Shown: piece by piece, positions 1 to 11,899 of the stretch
Layout: the number at the start of each line of letters is the position of its first letter
Position numbering within the stretch: position 1 is the first letter of the stretch
Source: Ailurus styani
Lineage: Eukaryota; Chordata; Mammalia; Carnivora; Ailuridae
DNA length: 64,000 bases
Direction of reading: 5' to 3'
Assembly: GCA_002007465.1 (NCBI GenBank)
Contig: LNAC01000031.1
Location: forward strand, 6,856,069 to 6,920,068
Position numbers and translations under genes: made by a program
Notes under the pieces: generated by a model
Database searches by the model: none
Told to the model about the DNA's origin: nothing
What the model saw: the letters and a program-made list of their open reading frames with translations, nothing else

Positions 1-1440
1 AATAATGAAAGTGTCTTGAAAGTATGCAAAGTAACGTGCCACCTTGAGAGGGAAACTTGCTTAAATTTTCCAGTCAATAAAAATCCATAACTAAGTTGGG
101 TTTAAAAACCAATTGTATCAGACTTAGAAGAGGTTAGATAAATTTAGGGTCAAACTTGAAGTCACGGAGAAGATAATACAGACTTTATTCTCAAGTACAG
201 CTGCCAGGAATATATTTAGCCTATCAATAAACAGATAAAGAAGGATCCTTTGTTTCTTCCACGGTTACTCTTGCTCTTTGAATCTTTACATGATTTCTCT
301 GCCCACATTTCCTCTAAATTATTTTTTTCTGAAGAATGGTTTTACATGTAGTTTGCCTCCTACAACCTTCTACCCCAGTCTTCAATCTTTTTATAAAAAT
401 AGGAAGAGAAAGAGAACTAATCATGCAGTCAACACTGTGATCTTCTCAGTGAAATTATTTAGGCGACTGAAGTACTCTCTATCCATGTTGCAATTGTAAA
501 AATTATTTGCATTAAAATTTCTTATGACTTGTGTTATATTGGCATTCTTATCTCATATTTCACAGAAAGATTTCTCATTAAAGTCCTGTGGTCTGGATGT
601 CAAGTACCTAGGCAATGACTCTTGTTACATAAAAAAAGCTATAGTGTTAAATAAAAAAAAATCCAAACAAAATTAAATGACAGGTAGGTGGGATCATGAG
701 ATATGTTAGGTTTAAGTAGGGGAGTTGCAAACCTTGTTATTAAAAAACTGGAAAACTGGGAAAGCTTCCTTCTCTCCATGAATTTTGAAGAGTGAACAAG
801 CTTAACCCACTGAACACAACTCTGAAATGTTTCTAATTCCCTTATTATCAATGAAGGTAGACCAGAGAATGTGCAGAGAATTTCACCTTAGGGAAATGTA
901 CTGCTGTGCGTTTCCAGTAACTGTATAGTCCATTTCTGCCTCTCTGCTTGAAAATTAACAGCATGTTAACAGGACGATTGCCTACACTGTGGGACTGTCT
1001 GTTTAGGATTAGGCCATTAAATATTGATGGAGATAATTGTTCCTGCACTTGAACATCAGAAAGATGGAACTAAGAGTAGTTTAACTGGCATTTGCCTTTA
1101 TGCTTGGTAAATAGAGGGCTGGATTTCAAAGTATAGCGGGATAAGTATTACCATGTGCTCAGTTCCACAGCCAAAGCATCATTGATCAGAAACTGTGGTT
1201 TGTAAAAATGTTATAGTAAAACTTCAGTGAAACAATTCAGCTGAGCTTTGTTGGAATTTACTGAAAGATAATCTGATAGAACTGCATTTTAAGAACACTC
1301 AAGCAAGATTTCTTGCCATGTGTCTAGTTATTATTTTTTTTTATTTTCAAATGATATTTATATATGTTATAGTATTAACTGCTATGGTACTTAGCGCATA
1401 AGCTAGATTTTTTAATAATTTCCCCGGAAGTAGCAGGGCA
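1..1440. other. Unique AT-rich non-coding DNA
   Basis: No repeat family, exon-like block or RNA gene is recognisable. The longest open frames are about 70 codons and show no domain. A short A-run lies near 651-660. Confidence 0.5.
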
Positions 1441-1449
1441 GTTTGTGAG

Positions 1450-1670
1450 GGTCCTGGGATTGGACTGCCAGTGTTCGGATCTCAGCTGTGCTTGTGTCTA
1501 CCTGTGGTTGGTTGGACTACTTACCTCTCTAAGACTCAGCTTCCTTCTCAAAATGGAGGTTTCAGTGTATTCATTTTATAAGTCATTGTAACATTAAATG
1601 AGATATGTGTGAAACTCTTAGAGCAGAGACTGGCACACAGTAGACTCTCAAGTAATGTTAACCATTGTGA
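1450..1670 (+). repeat. MIR SINE, sense, old
   Basis: The order matches the MIR consensus: a tRNA-like part with a degraded 'ggattcgaatc'-type box near 1470, then 'ctctaagactcagcttcct', 'aaaatgga', 'ttaaatgaga' and the 3' part 'gactggcacacagtagactctcaa'. Divergence is high, as expected of a mammal-wide element. Confidence 0.75.
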
Positions 1671-1992
1671 TCATAGAGCATCTATTTCTAGGAAGCAGCA
1701 ATGTGCTTCAACAGTGACTGAATTGTGTGCCAAAAATACATGATAGAAAACTAGTTGCCTCCGAAAAGCTGCTAAGTTGTTGCTTTATTTCAGAAGGGAT
1801 GTGAAGGTGAATTTCAGGTCCCTTATCTTTGAGTGAAGCCAAAACCCCCAGCAGCCAGTCTTTCACTTAAGAAAGTAGCCCTAAGAGTTATAATGAAGCA
1901 TTTCTCTCTTGCTTTATGATTTGTTCAACTGAAGCCTCTGAAGTCTTTACATGAGTATGAGGCTGTTCAAGATATTCTTTTTCTTCTTCTTC

Positions 1993-2210
1993 TTTTTTTA
2001 AAGATTATTTATTTATTTATTTATTTGACAGAGAGAGAGAGAGAGCGAGAGAGCACATGCGTGTGAGAGGGCACGAGTGGGGTGAGAGGCTGAGGGAAAA
2101 GCAGACTCTCTGCTGAGCAGGGAGCCCGATGAGGGGCTGGATTCCTGCCTCCGGGATCGTGACCTGAGCTGAAGGCAGACGCTTAACCCACTGAGTCACC
2201 CAGGCGTCCC
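1993..2210 (-). repeat. Can-SINE (tRNA-Lys-derived), antisense
   Basis: On the plus strand it begins with T-run/AAAGATT and ATTT repeats, passes a GA-rich tract, and ends in 'gagtcacccaggcgtccc', the reverse complement of the SINE head. The A and B boxes of the tRNA-like promoter lie at the right end. Flanking target-site copies are not clear, so it is of moderate age. Confidence 0.95.
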
Positions 2211-3740
2211 TCAGTATTTCATTCTTGATCTTTTGATACTAGAAATATGTGGACTTTGGGCGGGAGGAACAGAAAGTAACTGAATGTGTTTGAAACACAT
2301 TCATTTGGTTTGGCTAAAAAAAGACTTAACATCTGTAATGTTTCCATTCAGCCTCCAACTTCTGGCATTCTTGAAGGACAAGGCAATGCAAACCCAATAG
2401 GAACAAGTTTGTTAAGACTGATTAGAAGTGCATTCTGCCGTGTATAAGGTGGAGATTTACCAATTAATTTCCTTTGCACTGTTTTTAAAAGTTCTTACCC
2501 ACAGTTCTCAGGAAGAAGTCACCACTGCTTGACATAAGAGAGCACAAATCCTATGGATGAAGTCCATGGAAATGTCCAACATGCCGGTCTTAACAGGCCT
2601 TTATGATGGAATGAGTCATATTCTTACTCATTTTTTGTTACATTTGTTGACTAAGCTGAGAGTGTTCCTTAAGCTATATTAAAGATAAATATTAAAGACT
2701 AGAAACAGTTTTCTTTTACAATTATTTTTGAGAAATGCTTAATGCATATTCAATTTTATAATCTCTTTCTTTTCAACTACACCAAATTTCTACTGTCAAA
2801 GCTAGAAAACCTCTGTAGAATTAAAAGAGCTAAAATTTTATCTCGAACTTTTTTCTAAGTAGATGGAGTTTCATTCACAACCAGATAAAGATATCTTTGT
2901 ATCCTACTTATTGCAATAATAGACCGGATGGATTCTTGGTAAAACCTGAATATTTTTAAATGCTCTATATGTTCTAGTTCTAAATTGCATGTTTTAAGCA
3001 TATTGCTTTGAAATCCTGAAAAAATGCATACTGAATTTTGATGTGTTCTAAAACAGTCATGAAAATTAACATCTTCCCTCAGCCCAGGGCCAAACAGATT
3101 TTTTTGCAGGGCCAAATTAGAATCTGCCTACAGGCTTCAGATAAAAAAAGGTAGCAAGCAGGCAACTTTTTAAAGTCAGAAAAGGCGAAGTAATCTTATA
3201 TGGCTATCTTTTTTGGTAATCTAAGTAGCTAGGGAAGGAAATAATCTTTTAACTTAGCCTTAACCCTCTAAAGCATGCGGATGTCAATAGATTTTTTTTC
3301 CAGGATGTAAGCTGGTAAAATGGTACTTTACACCTACAGAAAACAAATTGTTTCAATGTAGATATATAAGTTACTGGGAGTGGAACAGGACACGTTAACT
3401 AGTTTTTTTGTTTTTTTGTTTTTTTTTTTACATATATGTTCTTTTAGTGTTCACATTTGAGTTCACTAGCTGGATATATGGCATTGGGAGGTCAGAAGCC
3501 AGAATCATGGATTACTAATTGCAGATTACTACTTCTACTTGCTCTGAAATTCTGTAGGTGAAACTAACAGCATGGATATAACAACCATTAGGCTAAGTAC
3601 AACCCTAGAGAAGCAATGCCCATAGCATCAGGAAAGGAAGGAGAACCTCGAGCAGTCTAGAAAGAGGAGGCCTGGGAACGTGAGCATGTGAACTTGGAGA
3701 CTCTATGATATGTAAATGTGGATATAGGTACATAGTTCAA
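2211..3740. other. Unique AT-rich non-coding DNA
   Basis: No repeat is recognised. T-rich runs lie at 3291-3300 and 3403-3431. There is no supported gene. Confidence 0.45.
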
Positions 3741-3744
3741 CATT

Positions 3745-3855
3745 CAGGAGACAGTTATGAGCCCGTACTCTACTGGGAATGTACTAGATGTTGAGATTCA
3801 AAAATGAATAAGACACTGTCTGCCCTCAAAGAGCTCACATTCTGGTGAAAGGACC
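3745..3855 (-). repeat. LINE-2 3'-end-like, antisense
   Basis: The block reads '...gtactagatgttgagattcaaaaatgaataagacactgtctgccctcaaagagctcac...' in part. This is the reverse of the common LINE-2 3' end ('gagctc..tgagggcag..'). It is short and diverged. Confidence 0.5.
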
Positions 3856-3911
3856 ATAAAAAATGAAGGAAAATGGCCTGGCAGAGATAGCAATAAAAGT
3901 AGTAATATCAG

Positions 3912-4110
3912 CAAACATGTTTTGAGTGCTTAAAATGGTCTCGTCTCTGTTTCAAGCCTGTTAGCATTCATTTTCATTTATACAACAACTGAATAAGTTA
4001 AGGACGATGATTATTTCCATGTTGCATTTAAGAAAACGGAGTCTCGGAGAGGCTAAGTAACCAACCCAGGGTCACAAATCTAGTAAGTGGTGCTGCAGCC
4101 TAGAGGAGGG
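3912..4110 (-). repeat. MIR SINE, antisense
   Basis: It reads through 'tgagtgcttaaa', 'tacaacaactgaataagtt', 'aaacggagtctcggagaggctaagtaacc' and 'cagggtcacaaatctagtaagtgg', in the order of the reverse-complemented MIR consensus, including the core and the tRNA-like end. Confidence 0.85.
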
Positions 4111-4198
4111 AAGCATGACAGGGACAAAAAGAGAAGGCAGAGACCGATAGGTAGGCCTGTCTCTCAATGAGTTTGTCTATTTCTCTCTGTATATCTCA

Positions 4199-4255
4199 AC
4201 ATATGCGTATACGTCTATGCGTGTCTATGTGCGTATGTCATCGTATGCATGCTCA
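4199..4255. repeat. Degenerate TATGCG/TATGTG-type simple repeat
   Basis: An alternating purine-pyrimidine stretch, an eroded (TG/CA)n-like tract that still carries seven CpG dinucleotides in about 55 bases. The surrounding DNA is CpG-poor. Confidence 0.5.
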
Positions 4256-4409
4256 CCAGGCTCACACACGCTGTAAATATGCTTTGTGTGTTCCTGCTTT
4301 TCCAGTTTTCTGTGTTCCAGTACCACATGTGAGCCATACTTCATGCATTTCCTCATTCTCTGTGTCTATCCACCTGTCGAGACCAGCTCAGATTCTACTT
4401 CAGTCGTGA

Positions 4410-5879
4410 GTCCTTCTCTAAAGATTTTTGATGGAAACGATCTCTCCCCACTCTAAACCATCATTAGCTTTATTCTTGTTCATTTACTCACTAATGCTGT
4501 TTTATAGAGTACATGATAGCAAGTTGCTTTGCTCGAATGTAGCAATTCGAAAAGTGTGTCCCGTCAGTGTTGCACATACAAAGCACATAAGTATTTTTTG
4601 ATGCCTCGGTGCATCGGCTGATTGGAGCAAGCAAACCCCTGTCATTCATATAACACTGGTCTCTTGTACCAATGTCTCAGGTGCTATTGCCATTAGTGCT
4701 TCCCCTAACACTACAGTTCTAATCACAGATGTTCAAATGAAGTCTACTCTTGTATGTTTTTTTCTGGGAGAATGGATTTCCAGCATGATATTCTGCGGGG
4801 TCCGTTGTTGGGTCACTTCTTGGTTCACTTTGATTAACTTGTTTCACAGTTTTATATCCTTTCTAGTCTGATGAACAGTATCTTACAAGGGGAGTCTGGA
4901 AAGGAATCTGCCAGCCAGCCAGGGTGTTTTCCTTACAATAACATTTTATGCTTTTTACAAAGCTGCTAAAATGGGAATCATTCTTTCGCAATTCTCTCAT
5001 CAGATTGCAGTTTTAATGCCTGGGGTTTGGCCACCTTCAAATCCAGAGACACTTAGAGTAGATGAGATATCTCTCTTCTCTGGAGTCCCACAAAGCTTAG
5101 CCTGTGGGATGGTCATTTTAACCAGCAGAGTAGGAAGGGCTGAAATCTCATTGCAATCTTTTCAGCTTCCTTTGAATTCCTTCCCAGCACAGTTACCCCT
5201 AGTAGGATAAGCTCTAAGGGGTTGATAAAATACCCCAATTGTTCTCCATTCTACTCTTTTTACTGTGCTGACAGAATCAAATGACTCCACAAAGACATCA
5301 TGTTGGCTGCAAGTATTCCCTTCCCACTACCTCCAATCTCTGTCTTTTCTAAGCTGTTTCAAATCTTTGAGGAGTGAGTCCTAGGGGAAACCAAAGTTCA
5401 GAATTCTTAATCTAGTGAACTTGAGTTAAAAAAAAAATGAAATTGTAATTATGTTATTCTTGGGTTGGAACTGGCTAAACATGAAATTCTTTGTCGAGGA
5501 GTACCCAGATTATGGGTAGATTGGACTGTAAGAGTATCTCATGATCTGTTGAGTCAAAGCCAACCTGCTAGGTGTGCCAACTGTTTTAGGAGGAGTTTTA
5601 TGATGAGAGTGCTTGTGGTCTAGTGTATCAAGAAAGATGTGGCACAAATCTTTGGGTCACAGTCCTATAAGATCCATCTTTAAGAAGTTTAAGAAACTCT
5701 TGTTAACCTTTTGTGTTAATGTAGTGGGTGAACATACTTACTGGGTAACATATTGAAGAACGGGGGATGGTATGTGTTGCTGGTTCTACAGAATATAAGA
5801 GTCTCTATGGATTATCCTAATTTATCCCCTTCCAGTGACTCAATTATGGTGGTTAATTGTTTAGGGGAAAAAAATTCCT
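4410..5879. other. Unique non-coding DNA
   Basis: No repeat or exon is recognised. The 79-codon open frame at 4971-5210 has no domain and no start context that would support it as a gene. Confidence 0.45.
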
Positions 5880-5896
5880 TTAAATCCTCTTCAGAA
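5880..5896. repeat. 5' target-site duplication of the SINE at 5.9 kb
   Basis: The 17 bases ending just before the two Ns are repeated exactly at 6117-6133, directly after the SINE's A-rich tail. Confidence 0.9.
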
Positions 5897-6116
5897 NNTG
5901 GCTCAGTGGGTTAAGGCCGCTGCCTTCGGCTCAGGTCATGATCCCAGGGTCCTGGGATCGAGGCCCACATCGGGCTCTCTGCTCAGCGGGGAGCCTGCTT
6001 CCTCCTCTCTCCTCTCTCTCTGCCTGCCTCTCTGCCTACTTGTAATCTCTCTCTCTCTGTCAAATGAATAAAATAAAATCTTTAAAAAAAAAAAAAATAA
6101 ATAAATAAATAAATAA
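5897..6116 (+). repeat. Young Can-SINE (mustelid type), sense, head lost at NN gap
   Basis: The body runs from 'tggctcagtgggttaagg' through 'tcatgatcccagggtcctggg' and a CT-rich tract to an A/AAAT tail. It is flanked by perfect 17-bp target-site copies, so it is a recent insertion. The usual first 11-12 bases (GGCGCCTGGG part) are absent, and two Ns stand in their place. The N pair therefore under-represents missing bases. Confidence 0.97.
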
Positions 6117-6133
6117 TTAAATCCTCTTCAGAA
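6117..6133. repeat. 3' target-site duplication of the SINE at 5.9 kb
   Basis: Exact repeat of 5880-5896. Confidence 0.9.
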
Positions 6134-7369
6134 ACTCTCTTAAAAGACTCTGTTTGACTGAACTGGTAGGTCTGTGTCTGGCAATACTCAGGTTAAAGCT
6201 AGAAAAACTGGAAAAATTCTTAAAGGTAGAAAAATCGATCACATATTTTCTCCCTCTGCTCCATACCCCCCATCACCTTCACTAACTTCTTTATTAATAT
6301 CAGGTTGTACAATGAAAAGTTGTAGAGCGAAAATAAAATGGAATGACTGAACAGTTAGCAGAAATGTATATTAAGTTTTTCCTCTATAGGCCATGTACTG
6401 TGTAAGGAGCCAGAGAAGGAAAGAAAAGTGAGTGACTCTCCCTGCCCAAAATCTAATAAAATAAATAGAAAGAAAAAGAGAGTGTACATGGAAGAGTAGA
6501 TTATGAAGAGGAAGGAAATGAATAAACGAGAAATCATATTGGAAAGTAACTATGTAGAAGGAAAGGAAGTTTTCACAAAATACTCTAAAAAGGTCCCCCC
6601 CAAAAAAGATATTTTAAAAGCTTGTAATGGTTTATAATGTGGGAGAGTGTAGTTTTTGCCCTATAAAAAAGAAGCTTGCCATTCTCATCCATTAGAGTAG
6701 GACATGTGTTGTTTGTTATTTTTTGTTTTTGCTTTATAAGATAATGAATTGAACTCATTTCCTTGTGATTTGGAGCATAAGGTTTCATATATGTGGGATG
6801 TAGCAGAAATATTAACTGTTCTAAACAGAGATTATCCTAGTAATGTTGGTCTTACTAGCTCAAAATAATCAATGGTAACTCTAAAAGCTGAAAAAAAATC
6901 AAACAAGGAAATGAAGCTAAGCAAAGTTCCACTAAAGTATGTTATTTTTGTCCAAAAAATTAATTTGGAAATCTCTAATAAAAACTTTCTTATTTTTATT
7001 AAATACCCTATTGTGAGTCCTTGTCAAGGTAAATATCTATATGTTGGTAACATCAGAGGGAAAAATAAGACCAATTTTTACATTTTCAAAATTTGGAAAA
7101 TGTTGATATGATACAGAAATGTTTTCTGAAATATTCAAAGCAAAGGTCTTTCAATGACCACTCAGCAGAAAAATAGTTTCTAATAAATCTCTTATAAATA
7201 CGTTGGCGTATTTAAAATTGGGTGGTAAATCTTATCAATTACCTTACCAATCACTGCTCGAACCCAAACCTTTTGAAGGTTTTTTCAAAATATTTAACAA
7301 AGCATGCACATGTTTGAGATTCTGGGTTATAATAGTGGATGCAATACAGTTTTGATAATGCTCAGCCAC
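6134..7369. other. Unique AT-rich non-coding DNA
   Basis: No repeat is recognised. A C-run lies at 6594-6600. Open frames here are short and AT-biased. Confidence 0.45.
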
Positions 7370-7835
7370 TTTTTATTATTATTTTTTATTTTGTTATGTT
7401 AGTCACAATATAGTATGTCATTAGTTTTTGATGTAGTGTTCCATGATTCATTGTTTGCATATACTACCCACCACTCCATGCAATATGCGCCCTCCTTAAT
7501 ATCCATCACCGGGTCTACCCATCCTCCCATGTCACCCCCTCTAAAACCCTCCCTTTGTTTCTTGGAGTCCAGTCTCTTGTGGTTCGTCTCCCCCTCCAAT
7601 TCCCCCCTTTCATTTTCCCCTTCCTTTACCAATGTCCTCCATTTTATTCCTTATGTTCCACAAGTAAGTGAAACCATATGATAATGGACTTTCTCTGCTT
7701 GACTTATTTCACTCAGCATAATCTCCTCCAGATCCATCCATGTTGATACAAAACTTGGGTGTTCATCCTTTCTGATGGCTGAGTAATATTCCATTGTTTA
7801 TATGGACCACATCTTCAATATCACAATCATTAATT
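7370..7835 (-). mobile_element. LINE-1 3' end, antisense, 5'-truncated
   Basis: It starts with a T-rich stretch (the reversed A tail), then the carnivore L1 3'UTR signature around 'gtttttgatgtagtgttccatgattcattgtttgc' in part and a C-rich tract at 7500-7620. It ends in degraded ORF2 C-terminal coding sequence ('cactcagcataat', 'gagtaatattccattg'). The right end is diverged and no target-site copies could be assigned. Confidence 0.85.
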
Positions 7836-8034
7836 CCTGTATTCATTCACATATTTGATATGTTGCCATAGTTGAGGATAGACAGAGGAACATGACACAG
7901 TTCTAGATCTCGCAAAATCACAACCTTTTGGAGATGACACCATTTCAGTTTCCAAAGTGCTCATCCCCTTTCATGACATATATACAAAATGTAGCATGAT
8001 GAATAAGGAGCTTTGCTGGTTAGGTGCTGTGGCT

Positions 8035-8190
8035 CCAAGGCCCTCTTCTCTCAGTTAATAGTTTTATGTTCTAAGCAAGGAAGCTTCTCATTGGTAAAAC
8101 GAGGTAGGAACTTCTTCATTGATTTGAGAGGATTATATGAAATGGTACATGTGAATCACTCAGCATAGGATCTGGAACATTCAAATTGAC
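8035..8190 (+). repeat. MIR SINE fragment, sense
   Basis: Diverged MIR core and 3' part: 'ggtaaaacgaggtag', 'gaggattatatgaaatg', 'cagcataggatctgga'. Confidence 0.55.
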
Positions 8191-8760
8191 CAAAAAATTA
8201 GCTACTGTTATAGTATCACTTCAATCTGGACAAGAATTATTTAATTTTTTTTTCTCAGAAAAATATCAAACAACTTATTCATGGATATACAGATCACAGA
8301 TATAAATAGTCAGTTTGAAACTCAGGTTTCAGTGCTCAGTGATTTACATGCTCAGTTTTTTTTTTCTTCCTTTCTACTACATTAGATCTTTTCATAAACA
8401 GCTTCATTACCATGAGTTCCTTGAAAGGATACTGCTTATAATTAATATGGAAAAATCATCCATGCCATCTTTCTGAATCTCTTTTTCTCTGGCTTGTTTT
8501 GCTACATATTCTTAAGAGTTATTCTTTTTACTCTTTTACAGAAATATTTTAATATTGCAGAATGATAGTTGTTACTAAAAGTTGAATAATAATTATAAGA
8601 GAAGTTTCCCAACTAAATATCACCACATTATTGATCTGGCAATTTTAGGTCCTTGATTAACTCTTATTTTGTAGCTACTAAACACAGTCTTGAAAAAAAT
8701 CTTAAGAAAAAGATGTCAAGCATGTATGAAAGCTTTGTCAGTTCTGTTTTCATGGTAGAG

Positions 8761-8923
8761 TTGTTTTTTTTTTTTTTTTTTTTTTTTTNNNNNNNNNNNN
8801 NNNNNNNNNNNNNNNNNNNNNNNNNNNNNNNNNNNNNNNNNNNNNNNNNNNNNNNNNNNNNNNNNNNNNNNNNNNNNNNNNNNNNNNNNNNNNNNNNNNN
8901 NNNNNNNNNNNNNNNNNNNNNNN

Positions 8924-8954
<31 letters not shown>
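8761..8954. other. Assembly gap (135 N, 8789-8923) inside a poly(T) tract
   Basis: T-runs of about 25 bases flank the N block on both sides, with 'gg' at 8924-8925 after the gap. Any open frame drawn across this block is meaningless. A retroelement tail in minus orientation could be hidden here. Confidence 0.95.
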
Positions 8955-8957
<3 letters not shown>

Positions 8958-9154
8958 TGCTAAGTTATACACCCCATTGGAATCCATTACCATGGCAGGT
9001 TTTTCTAGGCAAATAGCACACCAGAGGAAAGTTTGGCTGTGGGTTTTCTTCTTTCTGATTTAGTTTATTCTTTGGTTGCTAATTTGCATTTTTCTCTGAA
9101 ATGGATTAGAATTATAATACATATGCAAAAGCATAGAGCAAAGAAAGACAACCC

Positions 9155-9295
9155 CTGGCCCCTCACTAGCAGTGTGAACTTGGGAGAATTATGTCACTAA
9201 TTTCTGTCTCAGTTTAAACACCTGTAGGAGGGGGGTCATAATTTCTAATCAAAACTTTTGTTTTGAGGATAGAATGTAATGATGTACTGAGATTG
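9155..9295 (+). repeat. MIR SINE fragment, sense
   Basis: Contains 'actagcagtgtgaacttggg', 'tctgtctcagttt' and 'gaggatagaatgtaatg', in the order of the MIR core. Confidence 0.65.
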
Positions 9296-9299
9296 TTAA

Positions 9300-10490
9300 T
9301 TATTCAGGAATTTTGAGAGTTGTGTATTAAAATATTGGTAGTTTAAAATAAGCCGTGGGGGCAGTATTTATACCATGGAAATTGGCAAATGCTATAAATT
9401 AGAGTTTTTCATTTCCTTCCTGGAGTGCAGGTTTGCCAGCACCTCACTGGATAATCCTTGTATACCAGTTAGTAAAGTTCCAGACCCATATTAAGAATTC
9501 AGTATTCTTCGTTCATCGAAGTATGATTTGGATGTTAATTCAGAAATCTGCATAGGGGTGTTTTTCTTAGTTACCTCTCCAAAGCCTTGTACCAGTTTAT
9601 ACTTTTATGCTAATAATAAAGATGTCAAGATGTTTGTGTTAAGAAGTTTATCTTTTAGCACCTGCACAAAAGAATCAATTAAAGAGGAATAAAGAGGAAT
9701 ATGCGTGGCTTCATGAGAGAAAACCCCTTAGCTGATAGCCAAGATACCTTCATGAAATGGAGATCAGAAATGCTGTGGATTGCAGGTCATTGTAAGCTTC
9801 TTGGTTTATTCCTGTTCTTTGGTGTCAGGACACAAAGTTGTTCATGAATTAATAAAAGCTAGCATATATTCTCATTTATATATAAACACTTCCTAAGCAT
9901 CACATGTCACCTCATCTGTCTGTTCATCTGTTGGCTTCTATTACTTTTGTTCCTTCTGTGCAATGAATTTTGCTTACCTGGAAATAAAGTGCTTGAAAAT
10001 CATATACAAATTGAAAAGGTGTTTTTAATGATAAGGTCCATGGCTTGACTCTGAAGAGAGCATTTGCATATCTAATACCCTTATATAAGGCTCTGTCTCC
10101 TACTTGATCAGGACACAGGAAAAGTGGATTCCAGACAGAGGGGAGCAGTGTTTCCTAAACCTCACTTGTGCAAGGGATCACAGGTACCTGTAGGGTTCAT
10201 GTTTCAGAGAATGAAGTTAGAATAGGTTACATTTTTTAGTAGGACTGCTTCTACCAGGAGGGTCGAGGGGTCTGTTACAGCTAGCTAGCTAGAGAACTCC
10301 CCATTCAGATCTAAAGTAGGGCAAATATGTGAAGAGTAAGTAGGGAATGTCAAAAGATGTTGAAAGAATACATTGACGTATTTATAGTGCATATTGATTG
10401 ACAGAAAAAAAATTGATGAATTTTTCAGGAAAATCATTGCACAGATCCAGTGGTATTACTTTTATTTTCCTAACATCTTATTGATATACA
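9300..10490. other. Unique non-coding DNA
   Basis: No repeat is recognised. A short imperfect tandem 'aaagaggaat' unit occurs twice at 9680-9700. Confidence 0.4.
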
Positions 10491-10502
10491 TAGTTTTCTC
10501 TC

Positions 10503-10691
10503 TCTTTCTTTTTTAAAAGATTTATTTATTTGACAGGTAGTGAGAGAGCACAAACAGGGGGAGCAGCAGAGGGAGAGGGAAAAGACTCCCCACTGAGCAG
10601 GGAGCCCTATGCAGGGCTCGATCCCAGGACCCTGGGGTCATGACCTGAGCCGAAGGCAGACACTTAATCGACTGAGTCATCCAGGCACCCC
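10503..10691 (-). repeat. Can-SINE, antisense
   Basis: T-run/AAAAGATTTATTTATTTGACAG start, GA-rich middle, 'gatcccaggaccctggggtcatg' and terminal 'ccaggcacccc'. A 10-bp target-site copy 'agttttctct' lies at 10492-10501 and 10692-10701. Confidence 0.96.
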
Positions 10692-11434
10692 AGTTTTCTC
10701 TTTTACTATATACCTAAGTATATAAGTTAAATAAAATGATAACATATAACTCTATAGTCCCACAGTAATTTTAATTTTCTCTCATTATAAATGTTTATAA
10801 GTCAGTACAAAATTTCAAGGAATTGAGAAATGGATAAAGTATAGATAATCATATCCCTCAGAAACCACCACTATTAATGTTTGGGTAACAAGCTTTTAGA
10901 CACTTAAAAAACAACATGCAAAGACATGTATATATTCATACAAACATAAATATGCGTATATATGACGTTGCATTTGTTTGTTTATTTAAGTGTGGAACCA
11001 TTGTATCCTAAAAACCTTTTTTTTTTTCATTTAATATGTCATGGTTTTTGATCCACTATCTCATTATTTTTAATGGTATTTCCAGTAATCTCTTCTTTTC
11101 CACGGAGGATATGTCCCACAACTCCTGTAGATGCTGGAAACCACAGATAGTTCTGAGCCCTGTATGTGTTTTTTTCCCAGATGAACGTATCTATGAAAAA
11201 GTAAAATTTATACATTAAGCACAGGAGGAGATTAAAAACAATAGCTAGTAATATGATGTACTTTCATAAAAGTTATATGAATGTGGTCTTTCATTCTCAC
11301 TCAAAATATCTTAATGTGCTATGTTCACCCTTGATCTTGAGATGGTGTGAGATGATAAAATGCCTACTTTGTGAGACAAAGTGAGGTACATGATGTACGC
11401 ATGGTGACACAGCACTGGGCTACTTTTGCCCTTC

Positions 11435-11535
11435 TGATAATACCTCAGAAGGCGGATCTCAAATTCTGGGCCACAGTTGACCATGGGTAACTGAAACCAC
11501 AGAAGGCAAAACCACGGATTGGAGGGGGGGGGTTG
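11435..11535. repeat. Tigger-family DNA transposon remnant (tentative)
   Basis: The block 'cagttgaccatgggtaactg', 'aaaccacagaaggcaaaacc' and then 'acggattggagggggg' resembles one terminus of a TcMar-Tigger element. Only one end is seen. Confidence 0.4.
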
Positions 11536-11704
11536 CTGTTGTAGTATTATTTATATACTGTAATTTATATAACTAATATGTTGATAGAAATTTAGGAGCT
11601 TCTAATTTTTCAACACTAAAAACAGTGGTCATTCATAGGTATATCTTTAAATTTATATATAATTATAATTTATGAACATTTCTCCTAAATAAGTACCCAG
11701 AAGT

Positions 11705-11875
11705 ATATCACTTACTACTGCTTTTAATTTTCAAAACTACCTTGCAAGGCAAGATTACTATCATTATATTTATTTTATGGAGGAATGAACTCATGAGTAA
11801 AAGGTTAAATGGCTTATGCAAAGTCAGGTAGCTAATAAGTAGAAGATCTAGTGCGTACCTGCCTCTTGTGTGAGG
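11705..11875 (-). repeat. MIR SINE, antisense
   Basis: Reads 'tacctTGCAAGGCAAG', 'ttatggaggaatgaactcatgag' in part, 'ggttaaatggcttatgcaaagtcagg' in part and 'gctaataagtagaag', the antisense MIR order. Confidence 0.7.
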
Positions 11876-11899
11876 ACAACACTCATGCGGTCGGCTACA

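Noticed and set aside
8653..9063. Long open frames on both strands around the N block
   Set aside because: They consist mainly of poly(T)/poly(A) translation and undefined residues.
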